Origin: Oscillospiraceae bacterium
GTDB lineage: Bacteria; Bacillota; Clostridia; Saccharofermentanales; Saccharofermentanaceae
DNA length: 38,204 nt
NCBI GenBank assembly: GCA_015069215.1
Contig: SVJC01000006.1
Location: 1 to 38,204, forward strand
Direction: 5' to 3'
Shown: piece after piece, positions 26,283 to 34,112 of the stretch
Layout: each line of letters opens with the position of its first letter
How positions within the stretch are numbered: the stretch's first letter is position 1
Made by a program: the position numbers and the translations under genes
The notes under the pieces: generated by a model
Seen by the model: the letters and a program-made list of their open reading frames with translations, nothing else
Database searches by the model: none
Told to the model about the DNA's origin: nothing

Positions 26283-27542
26283 ATGGTTTTTAGGCATAAC
26301 AGAAAACAGCATATCCTGGCCATCGCGGTTGCGTTTTTCGCAGCCGTTCCTGCAATATGTCTTCCCATAGGCGTCAGGGCAGGGGCAAGCGCGGGTCTTA
26401 CCGTGGCCAATGCCCACGCGGCGGTTTTCGGTGAAGACGACGAAGACGATGGCGTAACCATTGAGGATTGGGCGCTCATCGGAAGCGACGACGAGATGGA
26501 GGATTCCGAAACAGGGGAAGATCCTGAGAAGAACCCCGGTAAAAAGGCCGAGACCACCGAAAAGAATTACGATGACATCCCGAAATATTACGTATACCAG
26601 TCATTCGACACGTTCAACCGTCCGAACGAGCTCCTTGCGCCTGAATATTTTGCTCCTGACAACACGCAGTTCTACGCCAAGGTAGCAGCGGCACTCAAGG
26701 CAAAGCCCAACAATTCATCACCGACGGTAACATCGATCCATAAAGGCCAGCCTGTCATAAGGACGGCATTGGGTGACACATGGTCAAAGGTCCGCACGGA
26801 GAACGGCAAGGAAGGATTCATCCTGACGTCCTACATCCAGGACACCATGGTCAAAGTCAACTCAAAGTTCGTCGTATGGTGCGACACCGGAAGCCTTACC
26901 GTAAGGAAAGAGCCCGATTCAAGCGCTGCCAAGGTCACGACTGTATATAAGCACGCAAGGCTTTACGTTACCCAGATCGTAGGCGACAAGTGGTACAAGA
27001 TCACTACAGCCAACGGAAAGACCGGTTACGTACCGAAGTCCTATACGACCAGGAAAGCTCCGCCTACTCCCACGCCTTCGCCCACACCGCGTCCGACAAG
27101 GAAGCCGACGGCAAAGCCCGCTGCAAAGAAGAGCTCAAAGCCCAGCTACGGAAACGTAAACAAGCTTCCCAAGATCACCGGTAAGAACGGTTCGAGCATC
27201 GTAGCCATCGCCAGATCAATGCTGGGTGTCAAATACAAGTACGCAGGCGCTTCGAGAAAGGGCATAGACTGCTCCGGATTAGTCATGTACTGCTATGCGC
27301 AGATCGGCATCAGGGTTCCTCACGGAGCTACGCAGATCTGGAGGCGTTCCGGCGTCAGCGTTCCTAGATCGAGCCTGCAACCCGGTGACGTAGTCTGCTA
27401 CTCAAAGGGAAGCATCTGTCCGCACGTTGCGATCTATGTCGGAGGCAACCAGGTCATACATGCTTCCGATTCCAAGGGAATGGTCTGCTATGGCAACATC
27501 GACATGATGAAGATCAAAGGTTATAAGAGACTCATCAGATAA
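26283..27542 (+). CDS. Secreted SH3 - NlpC/P60 cell-wall peptidase
   Basis: The 419-residue exported protein probably cleaves peptidoglycan stem peptides (gamma-D-Glu-diamino acid bond in this family). It has a signal peptide (about 1-36) and an acidic linker (50-85). Two bacterial SH3-like regions span about 130-185 and 195-255; both contain the W-x-K-[VI] and G-[FY]-[IV] marks. A Pro/Thr/Lys-rich linker (258-288) leads to the NlpC/P60 domain (300-419). The catalytic residues are Cys330 (GIDCSGL), His381 (PHVAIYVGG) and His393 (VIHAS). No ribosome site is visible upstream, and the promoter -10 lies only 10 bases before the ATG, so the transcript may be leaderless. It stands alone between two terminators. 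Confidence 0.9.
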   Translation: MVFRHNRKQHILAIAVAFFAAVPAICLPIGVRAGASAGLTVANAHAAVFGEDDEDDGVTIEDWALIGSDDEMEDSETGEDPEKNPGKKAETTEKNYDDIPKYYVYQSFDTFNRPNELLAPEYFAPDNTQFYAKVAAALKAKPNNSSPTVTSIHKGQPVIRTALGDTWSKVRTENGKEGFILTSYIQDTMVKVNSKFVVWCDTGSLTVRKEPDSSAAKVTTVYKHARLYVTQIVGDKWYKITTANGKTGYVPKSYTTRKAPPTPTPSPTPRPTRKPTAKPAAKKSSKPSYGNVNKLPKITGKNGSSIVAIARSMLGVKYKYAGASRKGIDCSGLVMYCYAQIGIRVPHGATQIWRRSGVSVPRSSLQPGDVVCYSKGSICPHVAIYVGGNQVIHASDSKGMVCYGNIDMMKIKGYKRLIR

Positions 27543-27575
27543 CAGCCATCTTTAGTCCTGATTTTTGTGTAACGG

Positions 27576-27608
27576 CCCGCATTCCATAATGCGGGTCTTC
27601 GTTTTATT
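27576..27608 (+). terminator. Intrinsic terminator after the NlpC/P60 gene
   Basis: CCCGCATT (27576-27583) pairs perfectly with AATGCGGG (27588-27595) around a four-base loop. TCTTCGTTTTATT follows. It separates the cell-wall gene from fchA. Confidence 0.85.
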
Positions 27609-27649
27609 ATGTAAAATAGTATGGCAGGAAACCAAGGAGGAACGTGATC

Positions 27650-28276
27650 ATGACTGAGAAAAGCGTTGAATCATTCTTAAGTGAGCTCTCTTCGGGGGCA
27701 CCCGTACCCGGAGGCGGAGGAGCATCCGCACTCGCAGGCGCGGCAGCTTCGGCTCTCGCTTCAATGGTCGCGAACCTTACCACCGGCAAGAAGAAATATG
27801 CAGAATACCAGGGAGAGATAGATGAGATCCTTGTTAAGACAGCAGATCTCGTAAAGGTTTTCGAGAGCCTCATCGAAAAGGATGCTGAGGTTTTCGAGCC
27901 GCTCGCAAAAGCATACTCGATCCCCAAGGATGAACCCGGCAGGGACGAAGCACTTGAGGAAGCGCTTAACACTGCCTGCTCGGCTCCCTACGAGATCGTA
28001 ATGAAGACAAAGGAAGCATGTGACATCATCGTCCGTCTTGAGACGATCGGATCAAGGCTTGCGATAAGCGATGTCGGTGTCGCCGCCACGATGCTCCAGA
28101 CGGCTGCCAAGGGCGCTGCAATGAATGTTTACATCAATACCAAGCTCATGAAGAACAGAGAGCATGCAGAAGAGCTCAACGCCAAGACGATAAAGGCCGT
28201 TGAGGAAGTGGATTCAAAGTGTGCTGCTGTATATGAAGCCGTAAAGAACAACCTTACGGGAGGAGACAACAAATGA
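27650..28276 (+). CDS. fchA: Methenyl-THF cyclohydrolase / formimino-THF cyclodeaminase family protein
   Basis: This 208-residue all-helical FTCD-C family protein carries the signature PVPGGGGASALAGA followed by SALASMVANLT, which binds the folate. Family members act either on formimino-THF (histidine breakdown) or as methenyl-THF cyclohydrolase (FchA). The direct partner is a folD whose own cyclohydrolase residues are changed, and no histidine-degradation gene is near. The FchA role is therefore inferred. AAGGAGG at 27634-27640 fits the ATG at 27650 better than the in-frame GTG at 27644. The TGA overlaps the folD ATG (ATGA). Confidence 0.88.
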   Translation: MTEKSVESFLSELSSGAPVPGGGGASALAGAAASALASMVANLTTGKKKYAEYQGEIDEILVKTADLVKVFESLIEKDAEVFEPLAKAYSIPKDEPGRDEALEEALNTACSAPYEIVMKTKEACDIIVRLETIGSRLAISDVGVAATMLQTAAKGAAMNVYINTKLMKNREHAEELNAKTIKAVEEVDSKCAAVYEAVKNNLTGGDNK

Positions 28277-29115
28277 TCAGACTCGGCGGAAAAGAAGCCG
28301 GAGACGCAATCACTGCGTCACTTACACCCAGGATAGAAGAGATGAAGGCAAAAGGAGTCGTTCCCACATTGGGAATCCTGCGCGTCGGCGCAAGGGAAGA
28401 CGACCTTGCCTATGAGCGCGGAATAAAGAAAAAGTTCGAAGCGGCGGGGTGCGGTGTAAAGATCGTGGAACTGCCCGCTGACTGCAGCCAGGATGACCTG
28501 GACAGGGGCTTCGACTCATTAAACGATGCTGATGACGTTCACGGCATCCTGGTCTTCAGACCGCTCCCCAGAACCCTTTCTGACGCATACATCAAGAATA
28601 CCATAAAGCCTTCCAAGGACTCTGACTGCATGGACATCCGCAATATGGCCGGCGTCCTTGCCGGTGACAAAAATGCAATGGGTCCCTGCACGGCTGAAGC
28701 CGTCGTACGCCTTATGGAGCACTACGGGATAGAGACAAAGGGAAAGAAGACCGTCGTAGTCGGAAGAAGCCTCGTCATCGGACGTCCTGTGGCGCTCATG
28801 CTCATCGCAAGGGACGCGACCGTTACCGTATGCCATACCAAGACCGTTGATCTTCCCGGAGAGTGCAGAAACGCTGACATCATCGTTGCATGCTGCGGTG
28901 TCGCAAAGACCATCGGAGCAGATCATCTTAAGGCAGGCCAGATCGTTATCGACGTAGGAATGAATGTCGATGAGGATGGAAAGCTCTGCGGCGACGTTGA
29001 TTACGACAAGGCCGCCGAGATCGCGGAAGCAGTCACTCCCGTGCCCGGAGGCGTGGGTTCCGTTACAACATCCGTGCTTCTTAAGCATGTGGTGGACAGC
29101 TGCTGCGGAGCATGA
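28273..29115 (+). CDS. folD: Methylene-THF dehydrogenase FolD, cyclohydrolase site apparently lost
   Basis: FolD normally oxidises 5,10-methylene-THF with NADP and hydrolyses the product. The 280 residues keep the Rossmann motif VVVGRSLVIGRPVA, the folate-site Tyr47 (DLAYERG), Asp118 (DSDCMD) and the C-terminal TPVPGGVGSVTTS. The lysine that drives the cyclohydrolase step (E. coli Lys54, human Lys56) aligns with Ile51. The partner glutamine (E. coli Gln98) aligns with Phe95 in GILVFRPLP. The dehydrogenase should still work, while the second activity is probably supplied by the adjacent FchA. GGAGGAG precedes the start, which overlaps fchA by four bases. Confidence 0.92.
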   Translation: MIRLGGKEAGDAITASLTPRIEEMKAKGVVPTLGILRVGAREDDLAYERGIKKKFEAAGCGVKIVELPADCSQDDLDRGFDSLNDADDVHGILVFRPLPRTLSDAYIKNTIKPSKDSDCMDIRNMAGVLAGDKNAMGPCTAEAVVRLMEHYGIETKGKKTVVVGRSLVIGRPVALMLIARDATVTVCHTKTVDLPGECRNADIIVACCGVAKTIGADHLKAGQIVIDVGMNVDEDGKLCGDVDYDKAAEIAEAVTPVPGGVGSVTTSVLLKHVVDSCCGA

Positions 29116-29118
29116 CAA

Positions 29119-30582
29119 GTGAAGGGCGGAAAGAACAGCGCTGATAAGAAAGGCCTTACGGCCGTAAAGAATACCTGTTCCGCTGCGAAAGACTGCGGAA
29201 GCTGTAAGTATGCGGGAAAGACATATATCTATAGCTGCGCCGAAAAGCAGGAGTATGTCAGAAAGCTGTTGCCCAAAAACTGCAAACTCAATGACATCAA
29301 TGCCTGTGAGGATCCTTTTCACTACAGGAACAAAGTTCATTCCGGTTTCAAGTGCCTTAAGAACGGCAAGATAATATGCGGTCCTTATGAAGAAGGTTCC
29401 CACAGGATAGTTAAGGTCAGTTCCTGCCTGATCGAGAATGAGACCGCTTCGGCCATCATCAGGGACTGCGCCGACATCGCGGCCAAGTTAGGCGTTCCCA
29501 TATATAACGAGACATCGTGCACAGGAGACCTCAGAAGGGTCCTTGTAAGGGTCGCCGAAAAGACGGGCGAGATAATGGTCGTGATCGTTATCGGGAGCAG
29601 GTTCTTCAGGCAGAAGACGGCTTTCGTGAAAGAGCTGACAAAACGTCATCCCGAGATCTCAACGGTGCTCATTAACATCAACCGCCGCCACGATTCCATG
29701 ATCCTGGGAGATGACACAAGGAAGGTCACCGGAAAAGGCTACATAACCGACATACTTTTGGGAAAGGAATTCAGGATCTCCCCGACATCTTTTTACCAGG
29801 TAAACCGCGCTCAGGCTGAGGTATTGTACAGCACGGCTGTAAGGCTTGCCGATTTCAAGGGCAACGAACGCGCGATAGACTGTTACTGCGGAACGGGCAC
29901 CACAACGCTTACGTTTGCAGGGTTCACCGGAAAGATCACGGGTGTTGAGATAAACAGCGAAGCGGTAAGCGATGCCATCAGGAACGCAAAAGCCAACGGC
30001 GTTGACAATGCTGAATTCGTCTGTGCAGACGCAACGGAATACATGAAAGAGCAATCTGACCGCGGCGAAAAGTATGATGTGGTCATTTTGGATCCGACGA
30101 GGCTCGGTACTGACATGCGTTTCATAAGAGCCTGCAAAAAGCTCTCTCCCGAAAAGATAATTTACATCTCATGCAACCCGGATACGCTCGCCAGGGACCT
30201 CAAGCATTTCGAAGAATGCGGTTATTATGCAATAGTTGCTGAACCGGTTGACATGTTCCCCTGGACTTCGAGCATAGAGACGGTCGTTCTTTTGTCCAAA
30301 CTTTCTAGTGCACCCAAACTTGAGGTCAGAGTTAAGATGTCTGATCTTGATCTGACTGAGGCTGAAGCTAAAGCGACTTATGAAGAAATACAGGAGTGTG
30401 TGAAGAAACATACCGGTTTACATGTTTCTTATTTGAATATTGCGCAGATTAAGAGAAAGCATGGAATCATCGAGAGAGTTAACTACAATCTGCCAAAAAG
30501 TGAGAATTCAAGGCAGCCTAACTGTCCGCCTGAAAAGGAGAAAGCAATTGTTACAGCACTTAGGTATTTTATGATGATATAG
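29119..30582 (+). CDS. rlmD: 23S rRNA (uracil-5-)-methyltransferase, RlmD/RumA family, with C-terminal extension
   Basis: This SAM-dependent enzyme methylates a 23S rRNA uridine. The Fe-S cluster cysteines are Cys20, Cys26, Cys29 and Cys103. The SAM motif is CYCGTGTTTLTFAG, and the catalytic Cys352 lies in YISCNPDTLARDL. The usual DPPR motif reads DPTR (from Asp325). There is no N-terminal TRAM domain. The core ends near residue 394 (ETVVLLSK). A further 93 residues (KATYEEIQE, HVSYLNIAQIKRKHGIIERVNYN and NCPPEKEKAI) form an extension that I recall from other clostridial RlmD proteins. Base composition falls from about 52% to about 39% GC exactly there. The start is GTG, supported by GGAG at 29107-29110; no upstream in-frame start exists. 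Confidence 0.9.
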   Translation: MKGGKNSADKKGLTAVKNTCSAAKDCGSCKYAGKTYIYSCAEKQEYVRKLLPKNCKLNDINACEDPFHYRNKVHSGFKCLKNGKIICGPYEEGSHRIVKVSSCLIENETASAIIRDCADIAAKLGVPIYNETSCTGDLRRVLVRVAEKTGEIMVVIVIGSRFFRQKTAFVKELTKRHPEISTVLININRRHDSMILGDDTRKVTGKGYITDILLGKEFRISPTSFYQVNRAQAEVLYSTAVRLADFKGNERAIDCYCGTGTTTLTFAGFTGKITGVEINSEAVSDAIRNAKANGVDNAEFVCADATEYMKEQSDRGEKYDVVILDPTRLGTDMRFIRACKKLSPEKIIYISCNPDTLARDLKHFEECGYYAIVAEPVDMFPWTSSIETVVLLSKLSSAPKLEVRVKMSDLDLTEAEAKATYEEIQECVKKHTGLHVSYLNIAQIKRKHGIIERVNYNLPKSENSRQPNCPPEKEKAIVTALRYFMMI

Positions 30583-30975
30583 TCACTAATTGAGGCGAGA
30601 GTTCTTTTGAATGTATTATTTTGTGTGCCAAGGATTGTTCAAGTCCTGTCAATTCAACCTTAATCTGACGATGTAGAAACCAAAGCGACTTTGTTTAAAC
30701 TGTAGATGCATTAAGCGAATACAACATTATTGAAGATACAAGAAAGCGCTAGAGTCATATGTTGGGATGCAACTAAATCAGTATTGTCATTTGTCAATTA
30801 AATATCTTCTTCACGTACAACAGATGTTAAAAAAATGCTTAATAGCACGACTTTTACACATATTGCTATGTATCGCAACTATTATAACTTGTGTTTCTTG
30901 TAAAAATTTTTTTGAACTTTCGCAAAGCTCGCAGTTTAGGATATTGGCGTAGATAAATTAGATATGATAATATAC

Positions 30976-31015
30976 ACAAATTTGTAAAAACAGATTGACA
31001 AACCGCAAAATTTGC
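30976..31015. promoter_or_regulatory. Pair of related palindromes flanking the -35 box (possible operators)
   Basis: ACAAATTTGT (30976-30985) is a perfect 10-base palindrome just upstream of the -35 box. GCAAAATTTGC (31005-31015) is an 11-base palindrome between -35 and -10. Both have a CAAA/TTTG core, and their centres are about 29.5 bases apart, close to three helical turns. This arrangement fits binding of a dimeric repressor, but no regulator gene is in the island. Confidence 0.4.
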
Positions 31016-31022
31016 ATATAAA
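30995..31022 (+). promoter_or_regulatory. Promoter of the five-gene island operon
   Basis: TTGACA (30995-31000) and TATAAA (31017-31022) are separated by 16 bases in very AT-rich DNA. The start point would be near 31029, about 30 bases before the first gene's ATG at 31059. It is the only strong promoter seen for the operon. Confidence 0.75.
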
Positions 31023-31058
31023 ATCTATGGTATTATTTTATGAAATGAGGTGTGGTCT

Positions 31059-31658
31059 ATGAAACATTCAAGAAGTTTATTAAAGCGTTTTTTGTCTTTG
31101 GCTTTAGTCATGACAACAATTGTGGTTCTTTTCAGTGTGCCTGTATCAGCTGAGACTTTTAAAGAAGTCGGTAGAAAGAAAGGCTTGTTTTATACGTATA
31201 TTGTTTATAAGGGCTCATCACAGTATTATTGTTTTGCTAAAAGATTCTCTGATACAATATACTTTAATGGAAAAACAAAGACAGGAATATCTTGTACTAA
31301 AGGCGTATCTTATTCAGCTCAGGGGGCTTTTGCATTTAGTAAATCCGTTGGACTCTCTGTTCCAGGAGAGTATGTCGATGTAACAGCTAGTCTTACAAGT
31401 GGAAAAACACTTACTGTTGGAATTTCCAAGAGCGTTGCATCGCAGTATTCATGGAATCTTGAAAAGAACAATGATACAAAAGGTTATTACTATATTAGTG
31501 CTGTCGTTCCTTTCCATAAATGTAAAGTTAATAAAATCAATAGTAAAGGTGTATTAAAAGCAACCAAATATTCCGCTTCTATTGACAAGAAAAGTACTTT
31601 TGTTGCTCTCTTATATTCAAAGACTGGCAATAATAATACCTATAGGATATATGATTGA
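31059..31658 (+). CDS. Secreted protein of unknown family, first gene of the exporter operon
   Basis: I do not recognise this 199-residue protein. It has a clear signal peptide (MKHSRSLLKR, hydrophobic core, cleavage after VSA at about 31). The mature part is basic and rich in Ser, Lys, Tyr and short alternating hydrophobic stretches, which suggests a beta-sheet fold. It has three Cys (YYCFAK, ISCTKG, HKCKV) and no repeats or catalytic motif. GAGG at 31047-31050 fits the ATG at 31059 better than an in-frame GTG at 31050. Being first after the promoter, it may be the most highly expressed product, possibly a secreted effector or the partner of the transporter encoded downstream. That role is inferred from position only. 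Confidence 0.75.
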   Translation: MKHSRSLLKRFLSLALVMTTIVVLFSVPVSAETFKEVGRKKGLFYTYIVYKGSSQYYCFAKRFSDTIYFNGKTKTGISCTKGVSYSAQGAFAFSKSVGLSVPGEYVDVTASLTSGKTLTVGISKSVASQYSWNLEKNNDTKGYYYISAVVPFHKCKVNKINSKGVLKATKYSASIDKKSTFVALLYSKTGNNNTYRIYD

Positions 31659-31668
31659 TCTCTAAACT

Positions 31669-32526
31669 ATGCTGCACAATTTGATTTCCACTAAGATTCG
31701 AAAGTTTTTTGCTGTTTTTATCGTTCTGCTCATGGCAACTAATCTGGTTTCCTGTTCTACTTCACAGAATCCGGATTTTATTGTATTGAATGAGTATGTA
31801 AAATTTGACACATCTAGAAACAGAAGAATGGTGTTAAATGTTTTATCAAACAAATCAAACCCAGATGTTTCGGTTGTTGCGTTAGATGGTGATGGTTTAG
31901 AAAATTTCGATTATAAATGGAGTTTTGACAACGAGGCGATTGCTAAATCTAACGGTTACAGTGCTTATATGATATTGTTGGATTTTGATGTCAAAGAAGG
32001 TTGTACAGCGAGCATTAAATCCATTGATTTATCGCTCAATGGAACAAGTAAGACGGTGTCTTTTGCCAAGCCAGTTGTTTTTAGGAGTAGGGCTGGCTTG
32101 GCTGAAGATAAAAATGCTGAAGCAATTGAGATTAGTCCTATTGCTGTTGCGATTAATTCAGAAAATGTCGAAAATGAATACGAATACAAGATTATTGCGA
32201 ATGAGGATCTTACAGTAGTTGATATATGCCCGAATAGTTTTATTACGGCTACTCCTGTGCGATACAGCATAAATGATGTTGAGCATGAAGCTACGGACGG
32301 TTTTTTCCCGCTAAAACTGAAAAAGGGTGATAAATGTACAGTTAGCCTTAAATTCGGTTACAATGATGGGCTGACAATGTATGATAATATATCTTGTGAC
32401 TTAGAAATCAAATACTATACCGTTGATCCGAAAGCTACTTACACCAAGATAGTTTCTATAGAGTGTACTAATGATGTAAATGCTAAGTTTATCAAAATGG
32501 TTATAGATAAATATAAGGAGAAGTAA
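31669..32526 (+). CDS. Putative lipoprotein of unknown family
   Basis: This 285-residue protein starts with a basic then hydrophobic segment ending in NLVSCSTSQ. That is a lipobox with Cys29 as the lipid-modified residue, so it should be anchored on the outside of the membrane. The rest is beta-rich, with no domain I recognise and no obvious catalytic motif. Two further Cys pairs could form disulfides. It starts 10 bases after the preceding stop with no good ribosome site, which suggests coupled translation. Within the operon it could be a substrate-capturing or immunity-type lipoprotein for the exporter, but this is inferred from context. Codon use is AT-rich like the rest of the island. Confidence 0.75.
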   Translation: MLHNLISTKIRKFFAVFIVLLMATNLVSCSTSQNPDFIVLNEYVKFDTSRNRRMVLNVLSNKSNPDVSVVALDGDGLENFDYKWSFDNEAIAKSNGYSAYMILLDFDVKEGCTASIKSIDLSLNGTSKTVSFAKPVVFRSRAGLAEDKNAEAIEISPIAVAINSENVENEYEYKIIANEDLTVVDICPNSFITATPVRYSINDVEHEATDGFFPLKLKKGDKCTVSLKFGYNDGLTMYDNISCDLEIKYYTVDPKATYTKIVSIECTNDVNAKFIKMVIDKYKEK

Positions 32527-32533
32527 CTGTTTT

Positions 32534-33448
32534 GTGAATGCAGTTAGACGTATAACGGAATTAGTCCTTTCATTAGCTTTTTTGGCATTGATAGCGTTAG
32601 GATTCATATATCTTTTTGTGCCAAAAACGTTTTCAAATAGCAAATCGGATAATACTGATAATGAGCAGCATATAAGCAGAACTTATACTCAAGTTAATTC
32701 TGGTGAAATAGAACACACAACCAAAATACAGGGTGTTGTGTGTTCTGAATATGAATCTGGGACCAAGACAATTGAGTTAAATGGAATTAGCAGCAAACTG
32801 ATAAAAATAAAAGTTGCTGTTGGCGATAGGCTTTCGCCAAATGATATTTTATATACTTATAAGAATAAGGGTAAAACTTGTGGTTGTAATTGTCAGATAA
32901 TCAATATTATAAGAAAAAAGATAACTGGAGAAAAAAACAAGGAAAATGTATATATAGAGTTATTAGATTATGATGCTTTATATATTTCTGCATCGATTCC
33001 GGTCAAGGAGATTGATCAGTTTAAGAAGAACATTCCGGTTAAAGTTATATATAATAATACCGATTATGTAAGTAGCATATATTATTTCGGGTTTAATGTA
33101 GATAATGAAATGCTGCCTGTAAAGTTAAAGCTCCCAATTGATCTTTATCCCGGGACAGTTGTAAGTCTGATTTTCACAACAAATGTTGTTAAATCCGGAT
33201 TGTATGTTCCTGAGGAATTTGTTTTTGCTGAGGATGGCGAATATTATGTTTACAAGTGTAATGATCAGCAGAGCGAAGAGTCAGAGAAGACGAAAGTAAA
33301 AGTTGGGATTTCATTTGTTGAAACAGAGGATGGCGATTCTGTAAAATATATCGAGATTCTGTCAGGTGTTAGCGATGGAGATTGGATTGTATCGGAACAC
33401 ATGACGCTTAGTTCATCAAAGCTTAAAGAGAATCTGAAAAATGAGTGA
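32534..33448 (+). CDS. HlyD/MacA-like membrane fusion (adaptor) protein
   Basis: The 304-residue protein has one N-terminal membrane helix (about 8-30), a barrel-sandwich (lipoyl-like) part around KLIKIKVAVGDRLSPNDILY (88-107), a beta-barrel region (about 140-240) and a membrane-proximal C-terminal part (VGISFVET, IEILSGVSDGDWIV). The two lipoyl halves are nearly adjacent, so the long alpha-hairpin of Gram-negative adaptors is absent, as expected without an outer membrane. An unusual Cys triplet, TCGCNC (Cys116, 118, 120), lies where the two halves meet. The start is GTG, with AAGGAG 13 bases upstream, a long spacing. It overlaps the ATPase gene by eight bases and should form an exporter with the next two products. 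Confidence 0.8.
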   Translation: MNAVRRITELVLSLAFLALIALGFIYLFVPKTFSNSKSDNTDNEQHISRTYTQVNSGEIEHTTKIQGVVCSEYESGTKTIELNGISSKLIKIKVAVGDRLSPNDILYTYKNKGKTCGCNCQIINIIRKKITGEKNKENVYIELLDYDALYISASIPVKEIDQFKKNIPVKVIYNNTDYVSSIYYFGFNVDNEMLPVKLKLPIDLYPGTVVSLIFTTNVVKSGLYVPEEFVFAEDGEYYVYKCNDQQSEESEKTKVKVGISFVETEDGDSVKYIEILSGVSDGDWIVSEHMTLSSSKLKENLKNE

Positions 33449-34112
33449 CATTCTTATCAGCCTTAGAAACATTAAGAAGTCTTATGATGGAATTCGTTTT
33501 GTGTTAAATGGACTATGTCTTGATGTTAAAAACGGCGAAAACATAATTATTTCTGGACCTTCAGGATGTGGAAAGAGTACTCTGTTAAATATTTTGGCAC
33601 TCTTAGAGATATTTGATTCTGGAGATTATTTGTTTGATGGAGAAAGAGTTAACCCTAGACACTTGAATCGCTTTGCTGATGCAAGAGCTAAGAGCATTGG
33701 CTTTGTTTTTCAATCATATGGTCTAATAGAATCGTTATCTGTGGCAGACAATATTTATATGCCGTTTCTTTATACATCTGAAACGATGAACAAACAGTCG
33801 GATGACTATATGGATGTTCTTTTGGATGAACTTAACTTGAAAGAACTAAAGAACAAGAAGACTTCTTTATTATCTGGAGGAGAAAAACAACGTGTAGCTA
33901 TAGCACGTGCAATATTAAAAAAACCAAGGTTAGTAATAGCAGATGAACCTACAGGTAACCTGGATTATGTTAACGAGGAACAGGTTATCTCTGCTTTTAA
34001 TCGAATTAACAAAACAGGCACCTCGATAATAATGGTTACACATAAGAATGATCTTAAGCTAGATAATTGCAGAAAACTAAAATTATCGGATGGCGTACTG
34101 CACGATGCGTAA
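33441..34112 (+). CDS. ABC transporter ATPase, LolD/MacB type
   Basis: This 223-residue ATPase energises the FtsX-type permease encoded next to it. Walker A is GPSGCGKST (39-47), the Q-loop lies in FVFQSYGL, the signature is LSGGEKQR (144-151), Walker B is LVIADEP with Glu169 and the H-loop is His201. All catalytic residues are present. The SGGEKQRVAIARAI and DEPTGNLD wording is that of the MacB/LolD/FtsE branch, which acts in lipoprotein release, peptide export or antimicrobial-peptide resistance rather than nutrient uptake. The start overlaps the adaptor gene and the end overlaps the permease gene, each by eight bases. Confidence 0.93.
   Translation: MSDILISLRNIKKSYDGIRFVLNGLCLDVKNGENIIISGPSGCGKSTLLNILALLEIFDSGDYLFDGERVNPRHLNRFADARAKSIGFVFQSYGLIESLSVADNIYMPFLYTSETMNKQSDDYMDVLLDELNLKELKNKKTSLLSGGEKQRVAIARAILKKPRLVIADEPTGNLDYVNEEQVISAFNRINKTGTSIIMVTHKNDLKLDNCRKLKLSDGVLHDA

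Larger units (their letters stand above)
30583..31058 (+). other. AT-rich gene-free stretch at the left edge of the island
   Basis: This 476-base stretch between rlmD and the island operon holds the operon's promoter and two palindromes in its last 85 bases. No terminator was seen after rlmD. The only other item is a short frame at 30824-30952 with a lipoprotein-like start, which lacks a ribosome site and is not called as a gene. Confidence 0.6.

Noticed and set aside
27644..27650. GTG start for fchA at 27644
   Set aside because: It would leave only three bases after AAGGAGG; the ATG at 27650 has normal spacing.
28519..29403. 294-residue antisense frame over folD and rlmD
   Set aside because: It is antisense to two well-supported genes and has no family features.
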